Shown here piece after piece: positions 55,878-64,000 of a DNA stretch of 64,000 nucleotides; within the stretch, counting starts at the first letter, position 1, and every line of letters starts with the position of its first letter. Origin of the DNA: Pseudoclavibacter sp. AY1F1 (GTDB lineage Bacteria; Actinomycetota; Actinomycetes; Actinomycetales; Microbacteriaceae); the NCBI RefSeq assembly GCF_002931075.1, contig NZ_PSTQ01000001.1:62001-126000 (forward strand), given 5' to 3'. Below the pieces are notes generated by a model, which saw only the letters and a list, made by a program, of their open reading frames with translations, had not been told where the DNA came from and searched no databases. The position numbers and the translations under genes are program-made.

Positions 55878-56513
55878 CTAGACGCGCACTCCTGCGGTCT
55901 CCTCGATCGCGATCCGCTTCCGGCGCTCGCCCACCTCGATCTCCTCGGCGCGGGTGATGACCTCGTCGGCCTCTTCGCTGCGGACGACGACAACCCCATC
56001 GTCGTCGGCGACGATGAGGTCGCCGGCTTCGACTACCACGCCGCTGATCGCGACCGGGATGCCGATGCGCCCCGGACCGAATTTGTAGGGGCCAGCGGGT
56101 GTTACGGCGCGGGCGAAGACGGGGAGCCCGATCTCGCCGAGGCCGACGGCGTCGCGGATGGCGCCGTCGATGACGAACCCGGCGACGCCGAGGCGCAGTG
56201 CGCGGAGCCCGATGAGGTCGCCGATCAGCGCACGGCTCACGTCGCCACCGCCGTTGACCACCAGCACATCGCCCGGCTGGGCCACGTCCAGGGCTTTGTG
56301 GATGATCAGGTTGTCTCCTGGTCTTGTCCACACGGGCAGCGCACGCCCGGCGAGCTGCGCGCCATCCCAGACGGGGCGGATACCGGACGCCGTCCCCAGC
56401 CGTTCCTGCGCATCCCCGATGTTGGCGCTGGGGATGTTTCGCGCGCGTTCGATGGTTCCATCGCTCACGCCTGCGATGGCCGTTGCTGCGCTGCTCGCGT
56501 GCTCGTGGGGCAT
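55878..56513 (-). CDS. RraA-family aldolase (HMG/CHA aldolase-like)
   Basis: 211 residues from ATG 56513 with AGGAGA upstream; the longer open frame is unlikely. RraA fold: TRPGDNLIIHKAL, VVNGGGDVSRALIGDLIGL (substrate/metal loop) and FVIDGAIRDAVGLGEIGLPVFARAVTP with the Arg-Asp pair of class II pyruvate aldolases. Members cleave 4-hydroxy-4-methyl-2-oxoglutarate or 4-carboxy-4-hydroxy-2-oxoadipate or inhibit RNase E. Placement at the end of the tct operon favours an aldolase acting on an imported organic acid. Confidence 0.85.
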   Translation of the reverse strand: MPHEHASSAATAIAGVSDGTIERARNIPSANIGDAQERLGTASGIRPVWDGAQLAGRALPVWTRPGDNLIIHKALDVAQPGDVLVVNGGGDVSRALIGDLIGLRALRLGVAGFVIDGAIRDAVGLGEIGLPVFARAVTPAGPYKFGPGRIGIPVAISGVVVEAGDLIVADDDGVVVVRSEEADEVITRAEEIEVGERRKRIAIEETAGVRV

Positions 56514-56589
56514 TGGCTGTTCTCCTGCTGGCGTGGTGGATGCGGACGGAGCTTGTCGCGCTGGGCTGATTGGGGAGGCGGACGCTGCG

Positions 56590-57651
56590 TTACTCACCGG
56601 CGATCAGCTCCTCGATGATCGGTTTGGTAGTTGCTTCGCGCTCTTCCCACAGGGTGGCGACGTCGGCCGCAGGCATCCAGTTGGGGACTGTGCCCGCATT
56701 CTCGAGCGCGGTCACGACGTCAGGGTCCTCGGTGGCGGCCTGGAGCGCTGCCTCGAGCGCGGCGACGGTCGCGGGGGGAGTGCCTGCCGGCACGGAGACG
56801 GCGAAGTTGTTCGACATCGGTGCGACCTCGAAGCCCTGCTCGCTGAGGGTCGTGACGTCGGGGAAGAACGGGCTCGGAACGTCGCTCAGCACGGAGAGCA
56901 CGTTGATCTCGCCCGACTTGGCCTGGCCGATGAAGGACGAGACGCCGCCAAGGGCGAAGTCGACCTCGCCCGAGACGAGGGCAGCGATCTTGTCGGCACC
57001 GCTGTTGTAGTGCACGATGTTGAACTCGAGGTCGAGCTCCTTCTCGAGCGTGCGCAGGTTGACGTGGTCGTCGCCTGCCCGCGAGTCTGTGCCGACCGTG
57101 ATCGTGCCCGGGCTGGACTTCACTGCGTCGAACAGCTCCTGCGTTGTCGCATACGGGCTGTCCTTGTTGACGCCGATGACGATGTCGTTGAGTGCGAACG
57201 AGCCGATGGGCGCGAAGCTCTGCCGATCGAAGCCGGCCTTCTTGCTCGGGTCGAGGTAGCGCCCGAAGATCGAGGGGATGTTCGTGAAGCCGAGGCTGAG
57301 GCCGTCGGGCTTTGCTGATGCGAGGGCGTTGAGCCCGATGACCTGGTTGCCGCCCTCCTTGTTGACGACCTTGATGTTGACGCCGAGGTCTTCCGCCATC
57401 GCGGGGGCCATGATGCGGGCGAGGATGTCGTTGCCCGCTCCGGCTGCCGATGGCACGATCCACTCGATCGTGGAGCCGGCTTTCGGGAAGTCGGCGCCGT
57501 CTTCGGCTCCCGCTGCTCCCGGGGTGCAGGCGCTGAGGAGCGAGGCGACGGCTGCGGCGGCGACGACCGCGGTGAGGCGTGCGCCTCGGCGGACTCTGCC
57601 TTGTCGCTTCGACGGGACTGGGGTGTGCTCGTTTCGGGGTGTGGTGAACAT
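56590..57651 (-). CDS. tctC: Tripartite tricarboxylate transporter binding protein TctC
   Basis: 353 residues. Basic N-terminus, signal peptide with lipobox LSAC, then a periplasmic-type binding protein of the Bug/TctC family (IEWIVPSAAGAGNDILARI, NKEGGNQVIGLNALA, VDFALGGVSS). It delivers a carboxylate to TctAB. RBS AAGGAG precedes the ATG at 57651; the gene lies 28 bp after tctA. Confidence 0.92.
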   Translation of the reverse strand: MFTTPRNEHTPVPSKRQGRVRRGARLTAVVAAAAVASLLSACTPGAAGAEDGADFPKAGSTIEWIVPSAAGAGNDILARIMAPAMAEDLGVNIKVVNKEGGNQVIGLNALASAKPDGLSLGFTNIPSIFGRYLDPSKKAGFDRQSFAPIGSFALNDIVIGVNKDSPYATTQELFDAVKSSPGTITVGTDSRAGDDHVNLRTLEKELDLEFNIVHYNSGADKIAALVSGEVDFALGGVSSFIGQAKSGEINVLSVLSDVPSPFFPDVTTLSEQGFEVAPMSNNFAVSVPAGTPPATVAALEAALQAATEDPDVVTALENAGTVPNWMPAADVATLWEEREATTKPIIEELIAGE

Positions 57652-57679
57652 TGACTGACTCCTTCGTCGGTCCGAGGTG

Positions 57680-59251
57680 CTATCGGTTGGTGGATGCAGT
57701 TGGTTGCGGTTCAGGGGTCTGTGCCTCGAGCTCTTCTGCGAGGCGCTTCGCGGAGGCGCGTTTGACGCGCTTCGCGAGCAGCGAGCTGAGGAGCGGGCGG
57801 GCGGCGCCGAACAGGATCGCGATGACGATCACGATCAGGAGGGTCACGCTGATGCCGCTGCTGAGGAACACGGCGTAGTCGCCTCGGGACAGGGCAAGCG
57901 ACCTTTGGAAGTTCTCCTCGAGCATCGGCCCGAGGATCACGGCGAGCACAAGAGGTGTGAGCGGCACGGAGAACAGGTGGAAGAGGTAGCCGACGACGCC
58001 AGCCCCGAGCATCACGAAGATGTCGAACGCGGAGCCGTTGATGCTGTAGGTGCCGAGGAACATGAAGGCGATGATGACCGCCATGAGGTAATGGAACGGG
58101 ACCTTGAGAACGGCGATCCAGACTCGGGCGAGGGGCACATTGAGGATCAGGAGGATGACGTTGCCGACAAGCAGGCTCGCGATGATCGCCCAAGCCACCT
58201 CGGGGTTGTCGCGGAAGAGCAGCGGGCCGGGGATGAGGCCGTTGATGGTGAAGGCGCCCGCCATGATGGCGACCGTCGCGCTGGTGGGAATTCCCAGCGT
58301 GAAGAGCGGGATCATCGAGGAGACGGCGAGTGCGTTGTTCGCGGCCTCGGGGCCCGCGACACCCTCGACGGCACCTTTGCCGAACTCTCCGCCGCGGCGG
58401 GAGATCCGCTTCTCCAGGGCGTACGAGGCGAGCGAGGTCGCCGCTCCTGGCGAACCGGGGAGGAGTCCCATGACGAAGCCGATGACGGAACCCCGCATGA
58501 ACGGGCCGGTTGAGCGGCGCAGGTCTGTACCGGTCGGGAGGAGCTTGCCGACTTTGATGGGCTTGCGGATGCCGTCCTTGCCGCCACGAGCTTGCGAGAG
58601 CACCTCGCTCATCCCGAAGACGCCCATGACGATCGCGACGAGGCCAAGCCCGTCGAAGAGCTCCGGCATCTCGAACGTGAAGCGTTGCACGCCCTGGCCT
58701 TGGTCGATGCCGACGCTCGCGATGGCCAGGCCGACGCCCACGCTGAGGAGGGCCTTTGCGGGGTCGCGGCCGGCGAAGCTCGCGACGAGCGCCATGCCGA
58801 GCACGGAGACGAGGAACAGTTCTGGGGCGCCGAACTCGAGTGCGAGTCGGCTGAAGGGGGCCACGAGCACGAACCCGATGACGCCGATAAGGCCGCCGAC
58901 AAAGGAGGCGAGGGCCGCGATGACGAGGGCAGGTCCGCCTCGCCCTCGCTTCGCCATCTCGTAGCCGTCGAGGGTCGTCGCGATCGAGGAGGCTTCGCCC
59001 GGGATGCGGAGAAGCACTGCCGTGATCGTTCCGCCGTAGGCCGCGCCGTAGAGGATCGCAGCGAGCATGATGATCGCAGTGGTCGCATCGAGCCCGAAGG
59101 TGACGGGTATGAGGAGCGAGACGGCAGCTGCAGGGCCAAAACCAGGGAGCACGCCGACGAGCATCCCGATGACGCAGCCGAGGAGCGCGAACAACAGGTG
59201 CTCAGGTGTGAGGACCGTGATGAGCCCTCCGATGAGGTCTTCGAAGCCCAT
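57680..59251 (-). CDS. tctA: Tripartite tricarboxylate transporter large permease TctA
   Basis: 523 residues, about eleven to twelve membrane helices. TctA hallmark stretches: GVLPGFGPAAAVSLLIPVTF, YGAAYGGTITAVLLRIPGEA, PGSPGAATSLASYALEK and FTLGIPTSATVAIMAGAF. Secondary transporter of organic acids. ATG 59251 is one base after the tctB stop (coupled). Confidence 0.95.
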   Translation of the reverse strand: MGFEDLIGGLITVLTPEHLLFALLGCVIGMLVGVLPGFGPAAAVSLLIPVTFGLDATTAIIMLAAILYGAAYGGTITAVLLRIPGEASSIATTLDGYEMAKRGRGGPALVIAALASFVGGLIGVIGFVLVAPFSRLALEFGAPELFLVSVLGMALVASFAGRDPAKALLSVGVGLAIASVGIDQGQGVQRFTFEMPELFDGLGLVAIVMGVFGMSEVLSQARGGKDGIRKPIKVGKLLPTGTDLRRSTGPFMRGSVIGFVMGLLPGSPGAATSLASYALEKRISRRGGEFGKGAVEGVAGPEAANNALAVSSMIPLFTLGIPTSATVAIMAGAFTINGLIPGPLLFRDNPEVAWAIIASLLVGNVILLILNVPLARVWIAVLKVPFHYLMAVIIAFMFLGTYSINGSAFDIFVMLGAGVVGYLFHLFSVPLTPLVLAVILGPMLEENFQRSLALSRGDYAVFLSSGISVTLLIVIVIAILFGAARPLLSSLLAKRVKRASAKRLAEELEAQTPEPQPTASTNR

Positions 59252-59252
59252 G

Positions 59253-59840
59253 TCAGAGTCCAATCCAGCTCAGGGGAGGGATGGTGGCGTGCGGCAGTGC
59301 TGTGTTAAGCCAGATCTCGAAGACGAGCCGCGACAGTCCCGTCACGACGACCGCGACGAGGAGCGAGATCCACCAGCGGCGCCCGCCGACGAAGATGAGG
59401 ATGGCAGTGAGCATGAGCACCATCACCGTCGAGTAGCCGAGGAACGGCAGGAGTGCGGCGCCGAGGGCGACGCTGCCGATGATGACTCCGATCCGGAGCC
59501 AGGCGGCCTTGTCTGGCAGCGACTCGTCCTCCATCTCGTCGCTCTCCTCACCTTCGAGGAGCGCTTCGAACGGGGCATCCGTGCCGATCGAGCCCGTGGC
59601 GGTGGGGAGCTCTGGGAGGTGGGCGGGAGCTTCGCCCCGCACTCGCTCGGCCGCAAGGCGGAGGCCCCAGAGGAGACCGGCGCCACCGACGAAGACGGCG
59701 GCGACGAGCGGCATGAGGCCCGCACCGACGCCCGTGTCCGCGGTGAGGCCGTAGCTGACGGCGGCGCCGCCGAAGGCGATGGCGGCCGCAACGCAGGCAC
59801 CTGCGATGCCCCATTCGGCCCTGATTCTGTTCGATGACAT
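59253..59840 (-). CDS. tctB: Tripartite tricarboxylate transporter small permease TctB
   Basis: 195 residues with four membrane helices. A cytosolic acidic loop (about 70-115, with EGEESDEMEDES) is longer than typical. Shine-Dalgarno GGAGGA upstream of ATG 59840. First gene of the tctB-tctA-tctC-RraA operon, divergent from the RpiR regulator. Confidence 0.88.
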   Translation of the reverse strand: MSSNRIRAEWGIAGACVAAAIAFGGAAVSYGLTADTGVGAGLMPLVAAVFVGGAGLLWGLRLAAERVRGEAPAHLPELPTATGSIGTDAPFEALLEGEESDEMEDESLPDKAAWLRIGVIIGSVALGAALLPFLGYSTVMVLMLTAILIFVGGRRWWISLLVAVVVTGLSRLVFEIWLNTALPHATIPPLSWIGL

Positions 59841-59924
59841 CGTTGTCCTCCGCCTCTCTGCGGTTCGAATCCTGGTGCGTTCGAGAACGTGAGGCTCCCG
59901 ACGGTCGACTCCTGCGAGTCAACT

Positions 59925-59936
59925 TGCAACCTTGCA
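59925..59936. promoter_or_regulatory. Candidate RpiR operator (TTGCA repeats)
   Basis: Perfect inverted repeat TGCAA-CC-TTGCA, with further TTGCA copies at 59942 and 59992, between the divergent tctB and rpiR starts. Confidence 0.5.
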
Positions 59937-60046
59937 CATGTTTGCAGGATTGTGGGAGAGTGTCAAGCAGGGCAGGAAAGCTGGCACTGTGTTGCACTGA
60001 GTACCAGCGCTGCTCGTCAGCAGCATCCACTCAACGAGGAGTCCAG

Positions 60047-60895
60047 GTGAGTTTCAGATCGGTCATCGCCAGCAGTACCAAGCAGCTGAGCAGCTCGGAG
60101 CGCAAGGTCATGGCCGTGCTGCTTTCGGGGGATCGCGTCTCGGAGGCGCCAGCTGCCGAGGTCGCTCAGCGTGCCGGCACTCACGAGTCCACCGTGGTTC
60201 GCCTCGCGCAGAAGCTGGGGTACCGCGGGTATCCCGATCTCCGAGCTGACCTCCAGCGCGATGAGGGGCCGGAGAGGGCCGACAACGAGGCGCACATGCG
60301 CGCTGACTCCGGACACGATCTGTTCTCCTTCGCGAGCGACGAGGCCGCCGCGCTGGAGCGCCTCGCGAAGTACGTGCCGCAGGAGGTCATGGAGGCCGCC
60401 GCCAAGACCATCGACACCTCGAAGACCATCTACGTGTTCTCGGATGCGGACGACGAACGCCCGCTGCGCGACCTCGCGGCCCGCCGAATGCGCCGCCTTG
60501 GCTTCACTGTCGTAACCCTCGAGAACAGCGCGAAGGACCTCGCCGAGAACATGGTCGGCTTCGACTCGGACTCGACACTCATCGCCTATGCCCTCCGGGA
60601 GGCGTCCGTGCGACTGGCCCCGCTCATGGCGGAGTGCCAGCGCAGAGGGGGCAGGGTCGTGCTCATCAGCGATGTGCCAGGCTTCCACTTCCGCCCCAAC
60701 CCCGACCACCTCCTCGCGGCTCCCAGAGGAGACGACAGTGGCTACCGCACGCCGCTCGTCCCGATCGCGCTCACCTACTCGCTGCAGCTGGCCGTCTTCC
60801 ACCTTGATCGACCCCGCTACGGCGCGGTGCGCAGCCAGATCGATGATCTAACGCGTCACTTCGGCGGCGTCGAGGAGTCGCCCCGGCGTTCATGA
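60047..60895 (+). CDS. RpiR/MurR-family transcriptional regulator
   Basis: 282 residues from GTG 60047 with AGGAG upstream. N-terminal RpiR helix-turn-helix (SERKVMAVLLSG, AEVAQRAGTHESTVVRLAQKLGYRGY) and a C-terminal SIS-like domain, whose phosphosugar-binding features are weak. It is divergent from the tct operon and coupled (ATGA) to an MFS gene, so probably senses the transported compound. Confidence 0.85.
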   Translation: MSFRSVIASSTKQLSSSERKVMAVLLSGDRVSEAPAAEVAQRAGTHESTVVRLAQKLGYRGYPDLRADLQRDEGPERADNEAHMRADSGHDLFSFASDEAAALERLAKYVPQEVMEAAAKTIDTSKTIYVFSDADDERPLRDLAARRMRRLGFTVVTLENSAKDLAENMVGFDSDSTLIAYALREASVRLAPLMAECQRRGGRVVLISDVPGFHFRPNPDHLLAAPRGDDSGYRTPLVPIALTYSLQLAVFHLDRPRYGAVRSQIDDLTRHFGGVEESPRRS

Positions 60896-62154
60896 CGAGT
60901 CGCCGTCGCCCGGGGCGTCGCAGTGGCGGCCGAGGTGGTGAAGGCGGTCAGCCCTGGCGCCTCGCGCTGAGTATCCAGGCGGCACTCCTGCAGTCCGCGT
61001 GGGTAGGGGCGCGCCTCATGATCGGCTACAAGGCCGTCGAGTTGGGGGCGACCGGATTCGCTCTTGGGGCCGTTGCGGCCTCCTTCGCAGCGCCTGCGCT
61101 AGTCGCAGCGTTGTCCGTCGGCCGGCTCTCGGACCAGATCGGCGGCGCCAGAGTCGCGCTGCTTGGCGTCGCCGTCTTCGTGACCGGGCCTGTCCTGCTC
61201 TGCTGGGCGGGCGAGCTCTGGATCCTTGTCCTCGCTGCGGCGACAACCGGCATCGGAAGCCTCTTTGTCATGATCGGGCAGCAGACGTTCACGGCACACC
61301 GCGGTCGCGATGGGTCGAGCGATGGGTCATTTGCGGTCCTGACGACAGCGGCTTCACTGGGGCAGCTCGTGGGGCCACCCGTCGTGACGCTGGCCGCCTC
61401 GTTGGGAGCGGCGAGCGCCAGCGCACCGAACACGCTCCTCGGGGCGGTCGCGTGCATTGTCCTCCTGCTGCTTGGGCTATTCGGAACGCCGACTCTCCTG
61501 AAGGCTGATCGACAGGCCGCCGCGGCAAGCGCTGAACTCGCGCAAGCCGATGCAGGGGCGGGATCACCCGTTCGGCGCCCGAGGCTGAGGGAGATCGGCC
61601 GAGGGAACGGACTCTGGCGTTCGGTCGCGGTGAGCGCGGCCGTGCTCGTGACGGTCGACCTGCTCTACACGTTCGTGCCACTCTGGGCGACTGAGCGGGG
61701 TGTCTCGAGTGTTGCGGTCGGGATGCTTCTTGCCATCCGCGCGGTCGTCTCAGTGGTCTCGAGAATCGGCCTGGGTCGCCTCGTGGCGAAGTTCGGCCGG
61801 AAGACGCTCCTGCTCGTGGCGATCGGCCTCGGCGTCGCGGCCCTCATCGCGTTGCCATTCGTCGGAGCCCTCGGTGCGATCCCCGTGATGTTCGCCCTGG
61901 GCATCGCGCTCGGCTTGCCGCAGCCGCTCACGATGTCCTGGGTTGTCCGCATCACACCAAAGTCCGTGCACGGCCAAGCGCTCGGCCTGCGGATGACCGC
62001 CAATCGCCTCGCTCAGATCGTCTTGCCGCTCGCGATCGGAACCGCGGCCGGCCCCCTTGGGATCAGCGTCATCCTCTGGGCGAATGCGGTAGTGCTCGCG
62101 ACCGCGCTGGTCATCGTGAGCGGTTCCGACATCGACGGCCTCGATCAGGACTGA
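60892..62154 (+). CDS. MFS transporter
   Basis: 420 residues with twelve membrane helices; the MFS loop motif GRLSDQIGGARVALLG lies after helix 2 and GRLVAKFGRKTLLLV after helix 8. Very basic N-terminus. Starts with ATGA overlap to the RpiR gene. Substrate unknown; possibly uptake or export of the same compound as TctABC. Confidence 0.88.
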   Translation: MTSRRRPGRRSGGRGGEGGQPWRLALSIQAALLQSAWVGARLMIGYKAVELGATGFALGAVAASFAAPALVAALSVGRLSDQIGGARVALLGVAVFVTGPVLLCWAGELWILVLAAATTGIGSLFVMIGQQTFTAHRGRDGSSDGSFAVLTTAASLGQLVGPPVVTLAASLGAASASAPNTLLGAVACIVLLLLGLFGTPTLLKADRQAAAASAELAQADAGAGSPVRRPRLREIGRGNGLWRSVAVSAAVLVTVDLLYTFVPLWATERGVSSVAVGMLLAIRAVVSVVSRIGLGRLVAKFGRKTLLLVAIGLGVAALIALPFVGALGAIPVMFALGIALGLPQPLTMSWVVRITPKSVHGQALGLRMTANRLAQIVLPLAIGTAAGPLGISVILWANAVVLATALVIVSGSDIDGLDQD

Positions 62155-62169
62155 AACGGTCGCGGACCC

Positions 62170-62712
62170 TTACTCGCCGACGCTTCCGTCGATGGCCTGC
62201 CGGAGCAGGTCGGCGTGCCCGTTGTGGCGCGAGTACTCCTCGACCATGTGGATGAGGATCCAGCGCAGCCGGGGGATCCGGCCGTCGGAGAAGCCGCTGG
62301 CAGCGGGGTACTCGAGTCCACCCTGACGGTAGGCCTGCTCTGCCGCGGCCCGCGCCCGCGTCACGGATGCCTCCCACTGAGCCAGGAGCTCGTGCGGGTT
62401 TTCTCTGCCTGCCGTGTCCCACTCCCAATCGGGGGTCGCCTTCCAGTCGACGGATGCCCACGGCTCACGCGGTTCCTCACCGAGCAGCACCACCCCGAAC
62501 CAGTCGTCTTCGACGTACGTGAGGTGCTTGACCAGGCCACCGAGCGTCATGGTGCTCGGCGCAAGTGTCTTCGCCAGGTCTTCTGCGCTGAGTCCAGAGA
62601 CCTTCCACGCCAGCGTGGCCCTGTGGAAGTCGAGGAAGCCGTTGAGGGTCGACCACTCGTCCTCGCCGAGCGGCGGCTCAGGTCGGTTCTGCTCGTCGAA
62701 GATCGTTGTCAT
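62170..62712 (-). CDS. DinB family protein (DUF664)
   Basis: 180 residues. Four-helix bundle pattern with three His likely to bind metal: LVKHLTYVEDDWF, RWILIHMVEEYSRHNGHADLLR. Matches the mycobacterial/streptomycete mini-circle DUF664 subfamily of DinB-like thiol transferases. TAGACT at 62719-62724 ends 6 nt before the ATG (leaderless). Confidence 0.88.
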   Translation of the reverse strand: MTTIFDEQNRPEPPLGEDEWSTLNGFLDFHRATLAWKVSGLSAEDLAKTLAPSTMTLGGLVKHLTYVEDDWFGVVLLGEEPREPWASVDWKATPDWEWDTAGRENPHELLAQWEASVTRARAAAEQAYRQGGLEYPAASGFSDGRIPRLRWILIHMVEEYSRHNGHADLLRQAIDGSVGE

Positions 62713-62770
62713 CGTCCGAGTCTAGGGATGGGCGGGCGCCGATGGGCGCGGCCGCGCACCGAAGAACTGG

Positions 62771-62842
62771 TGCCCCTGGAGGGACTCGAACCCCCAACCG
62801 TTTGCTTAGGACGCAACTGCTCTTCCATTGAGCTACAGAGGC
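62771..62842 (-). tRNA. tRNA-Arg (CCT)
   Basis: Acceptor GCCTCTG/CAGGGGC (one G-U), D arm AGCTCAATGGAAGAGC, anticodon stem TTGC/GCAA with loop GTCCTAA giving anticodon CCT, T arm GTTCGAG. CCA is encoded (62768-62770). Confidence 0.93.
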
Positions 62843-62977
62843 TGGCGCGTCAATGTTACCGGTGCTCGCGGCCTCGTGTGCACATCGTGCGGGTCTCGGG
62901 CCTGCGAGTCGCTCGAAGTTGATCATGATTTCGCAACGAAGCTGTTCGTGGATCGTTCGAAGTGGAAGTGTTGGGTC

Positions 62978-63397
62978 ATGAGCACCTCAGAACAGCGCAG
63001 GGCGAGCCTCGCGGGTCCGATCGGTCTCGGCGTCGGGCTCATCATCATGGGCACGGCGTACCTCCTCGACCGTCTCGGTGTCCTCCCCATCGAGTGGGGA
63101 CTGCTCTGGCCGATCTTCCCGATGATCGTGGGCGTCGTCGCCCTGATCACGAGCATCCGCAACTGGTGGGGCTGGATCCTCATCGCAGTCGGCCTGTTCT
63201 TCCTTCTCAACGAGCTCGTGCTCGGTGGACTCGGCAACATCTGGGAGCTGTGGCCGGTCGCCGTCATCGTCGTCGGCATCGTGTTCATCGTGAACGCTCT
63301 CCGGGGACGCAACAAGACCGAAGCCGTGAGCGACGACGGGGGCGCGATTCCGCCGACGTCGCATGGGATCGATCCGGCGTCTGGCCGCGAAAACTAG
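62978..63397 (+). CDS. Small membrane protein (LiaI/LiaF-like, DUF5668 type)
   Basis: 139 residues. Four short membrane helices with GLGVGLIIMGTAYLLDRLG and WGLLWPIFPMIVGVVAL, the repeated Trp/Pro pattern of LiaI-type domains, and a polar tail. Likely envelope-related. Start ATG 62978. Function unknown. Confidence 0.75.
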   Translation: MSTSEQRRASLAGPIGLGVGLIIMGTAYLLDRLGVLPIEWGLLWPIFPMIVGVVALITSIRNWWGWILIAVGLFFLLNELVLGGLGNIWELWPVAVIVVGIVFIVNALRGRNKTEAVSDDGGAIPPTSHGIDPASGREN

Positions 63398-63464
63398 GCC
63401 AAGCTGACCGCAATCCACGCGCGCCTCCACGCGCAGGTGCGCCCGGACACTTACAGTGTCACGC

Positions 63465-64000
63465 GTGTGGGGTCTGTTTCGTAAACGAGGTTCAGAGCCG
63501 GGCGACGCGAAGAGCGACGATCACGGCTCCGGCAAGGGTGCGCCCACAAACAGTGAGACGGAGCCGATACCTGATCTGAGTCCGGTGCGTGAGCGCCTCG
63601 AGCGCGAGCGTGCTGAACGCGCCGAGAACGACCGCGACGACCATGACGGTGACGAGGGTCTCGATCTCGGCCGCGATCACGAGAACGGGGTCCGTGCTCG
63701 CAATGCGGACGGCCCGAGCCTCACCCGCGGCAGGTCGTGGGTGGCGGATGCGGTTGCGCACGAACGCAAGACCCACCCCGTTCCCTCAGCAGACGAAGAA
63801 GCTCTCACCGCCCTCGATCTCGAGCGGGCCGAAGAGGCGAGAGCGCTCGAGGCCGCCGTTGACGCGGCCCAGGACTCCTGGTTGCACGAGCTCGCCCAGC
63901 TCGGCGGCCCATCCCCACTCCTCGATTTCGCCGACGAGCCCGGCACCTACGTTGAGCTCACGAGCGCGCACCCCGGCGGCATCGCGCCCTTCGCGGCCGG
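63465..64000 (+). CDS. N-terminus of a probable DUF4011-type AAA/helicase protein (3' cut)
   Basis: Open to the window edge, about 178 codons present. A charged N-terminal region of ~120 residues (Glu/Arg/Asp-rich) followed by WLHELAQLGGPSPLLDFADEP and LTSAHPGGIAPF, which resembles the start of DUF4011 domains at the N-terminus of large actinobacterial AAA helicases. TACAGT at 63452-63457 ends 7 nt before the GTG (leaderless). Its true extent is outside the window. Confidence 0.55.
   Translation, partial: MWGLFRKRGSEPGDAKSDDHGSGKGAPTNSETEPIPDLSPVRERLERERAERAENDRDDHDGDEGLDLGRDHENGVRARNADGPSLTRGRSWVADAVAHERKTHPVPSADEEALTALDLERAEEARALEAAVDAAQDSWLHELAQLGGPSPLLDFADEPGTYVELTSAHPGGIAPFAA

Overview
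The window is a 64 kb piece of a high-GC actinobacterial chromosome, most likely from Microbacteriaceae or a close relative. Evidence: about two thirds GC, frequent GTG/TTG starts, many leaderless starts (a TANNNT -10 box 6-7 nt before the start codon), and marker families CarD, SenX3/RegX3, WXG100, DUF3263 plus LytR-C, DUF3027, an XPB-type helicase with its partner, and a DtxR-family regulator. Several blocks match mycobacterial gene order as I remember it: lipoprotein-carD-cysS-rlmB, DUF3263-LytR_C near groEL, and XPB-partner-cold shock-DUF3027-serC. I see no transposase, integrase, phage gene, CRISPR array or rRNA, so this looks like core chromosome.

Layout. 1-5.8 kb: FABP-like protein, YgfZ, FUSC-type membrane protein, a methyltransferase, phosphoglycerate mutase, and a CmtR-type metal sensor with its cation transporter and a clear palindromic operator. 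5.9-8.8 kb: phoU divergent from senX3-regX3. 8.8-12.7 kb: lipoprotein, carD, cysS, rlmB. 12.7-16 kb: a coupled three-gene membrane operon (YraQ permease, TIGR03943 protein, exported Ig/propeller protein). 16.1-20 kb: tRNA-Thr, msrB, DUF3263, LytR-C, cold-shock gene and groEL with two CIRCE operators. 20-23.1 kb: a 14-bp tandem repeat, a lone WXG100 gene and a two-component system. 23.2-31.6 kb: methyltransferase, XPB helicase and partner, cold-shock protein, DUF3027, serC, DtxR-family regulator.

31.6-36 kb is the most unusual part. Three tandem NlpC/P60-type cell-wall hydrolase paralogues share a near-identical promoter with helically phased TGTGAC repeats. They are followed by alternative hairpins and a roughly 195-nt structured, terminator-ended RNA candidate in front of an HNH endonuclease gene.

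36-45 kb: SRPBCC protein, HerA-like ATPase, AIM24 protein, and a zinc uptake locus (aztA divergent from aztB, a second AztD-like propeller, aztC and aztD) with a Zur-like palindrome between the divergent starts. 45-53 kb: small membrane proteins, LtrA-like protein, two acetyltransferases, a coiled-coil protein and a large Tat-exported surface protein. 53-62.2 kb: small enzymes, then a carboxylate module (tctB-tctA-tctC and an RraA-type aldolase divergent from an RpiR regulator and an MFS transporter). 62-64 kb: DinB protein, tRNA-Arg, a small membrane protein and the 5' end of a probable DUF4011-type gene.

The zinc genes form one functional unit (ATPase, permease, binding protein, chaperone). 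The tct/RraA/RpiR genes look like uptake plus cleavage of an organic acid under one regulator. The three hydrolases are probably co-regulated by an OmpR-family regulator. All names come from reading sequence and remembered family features; no database search was run.
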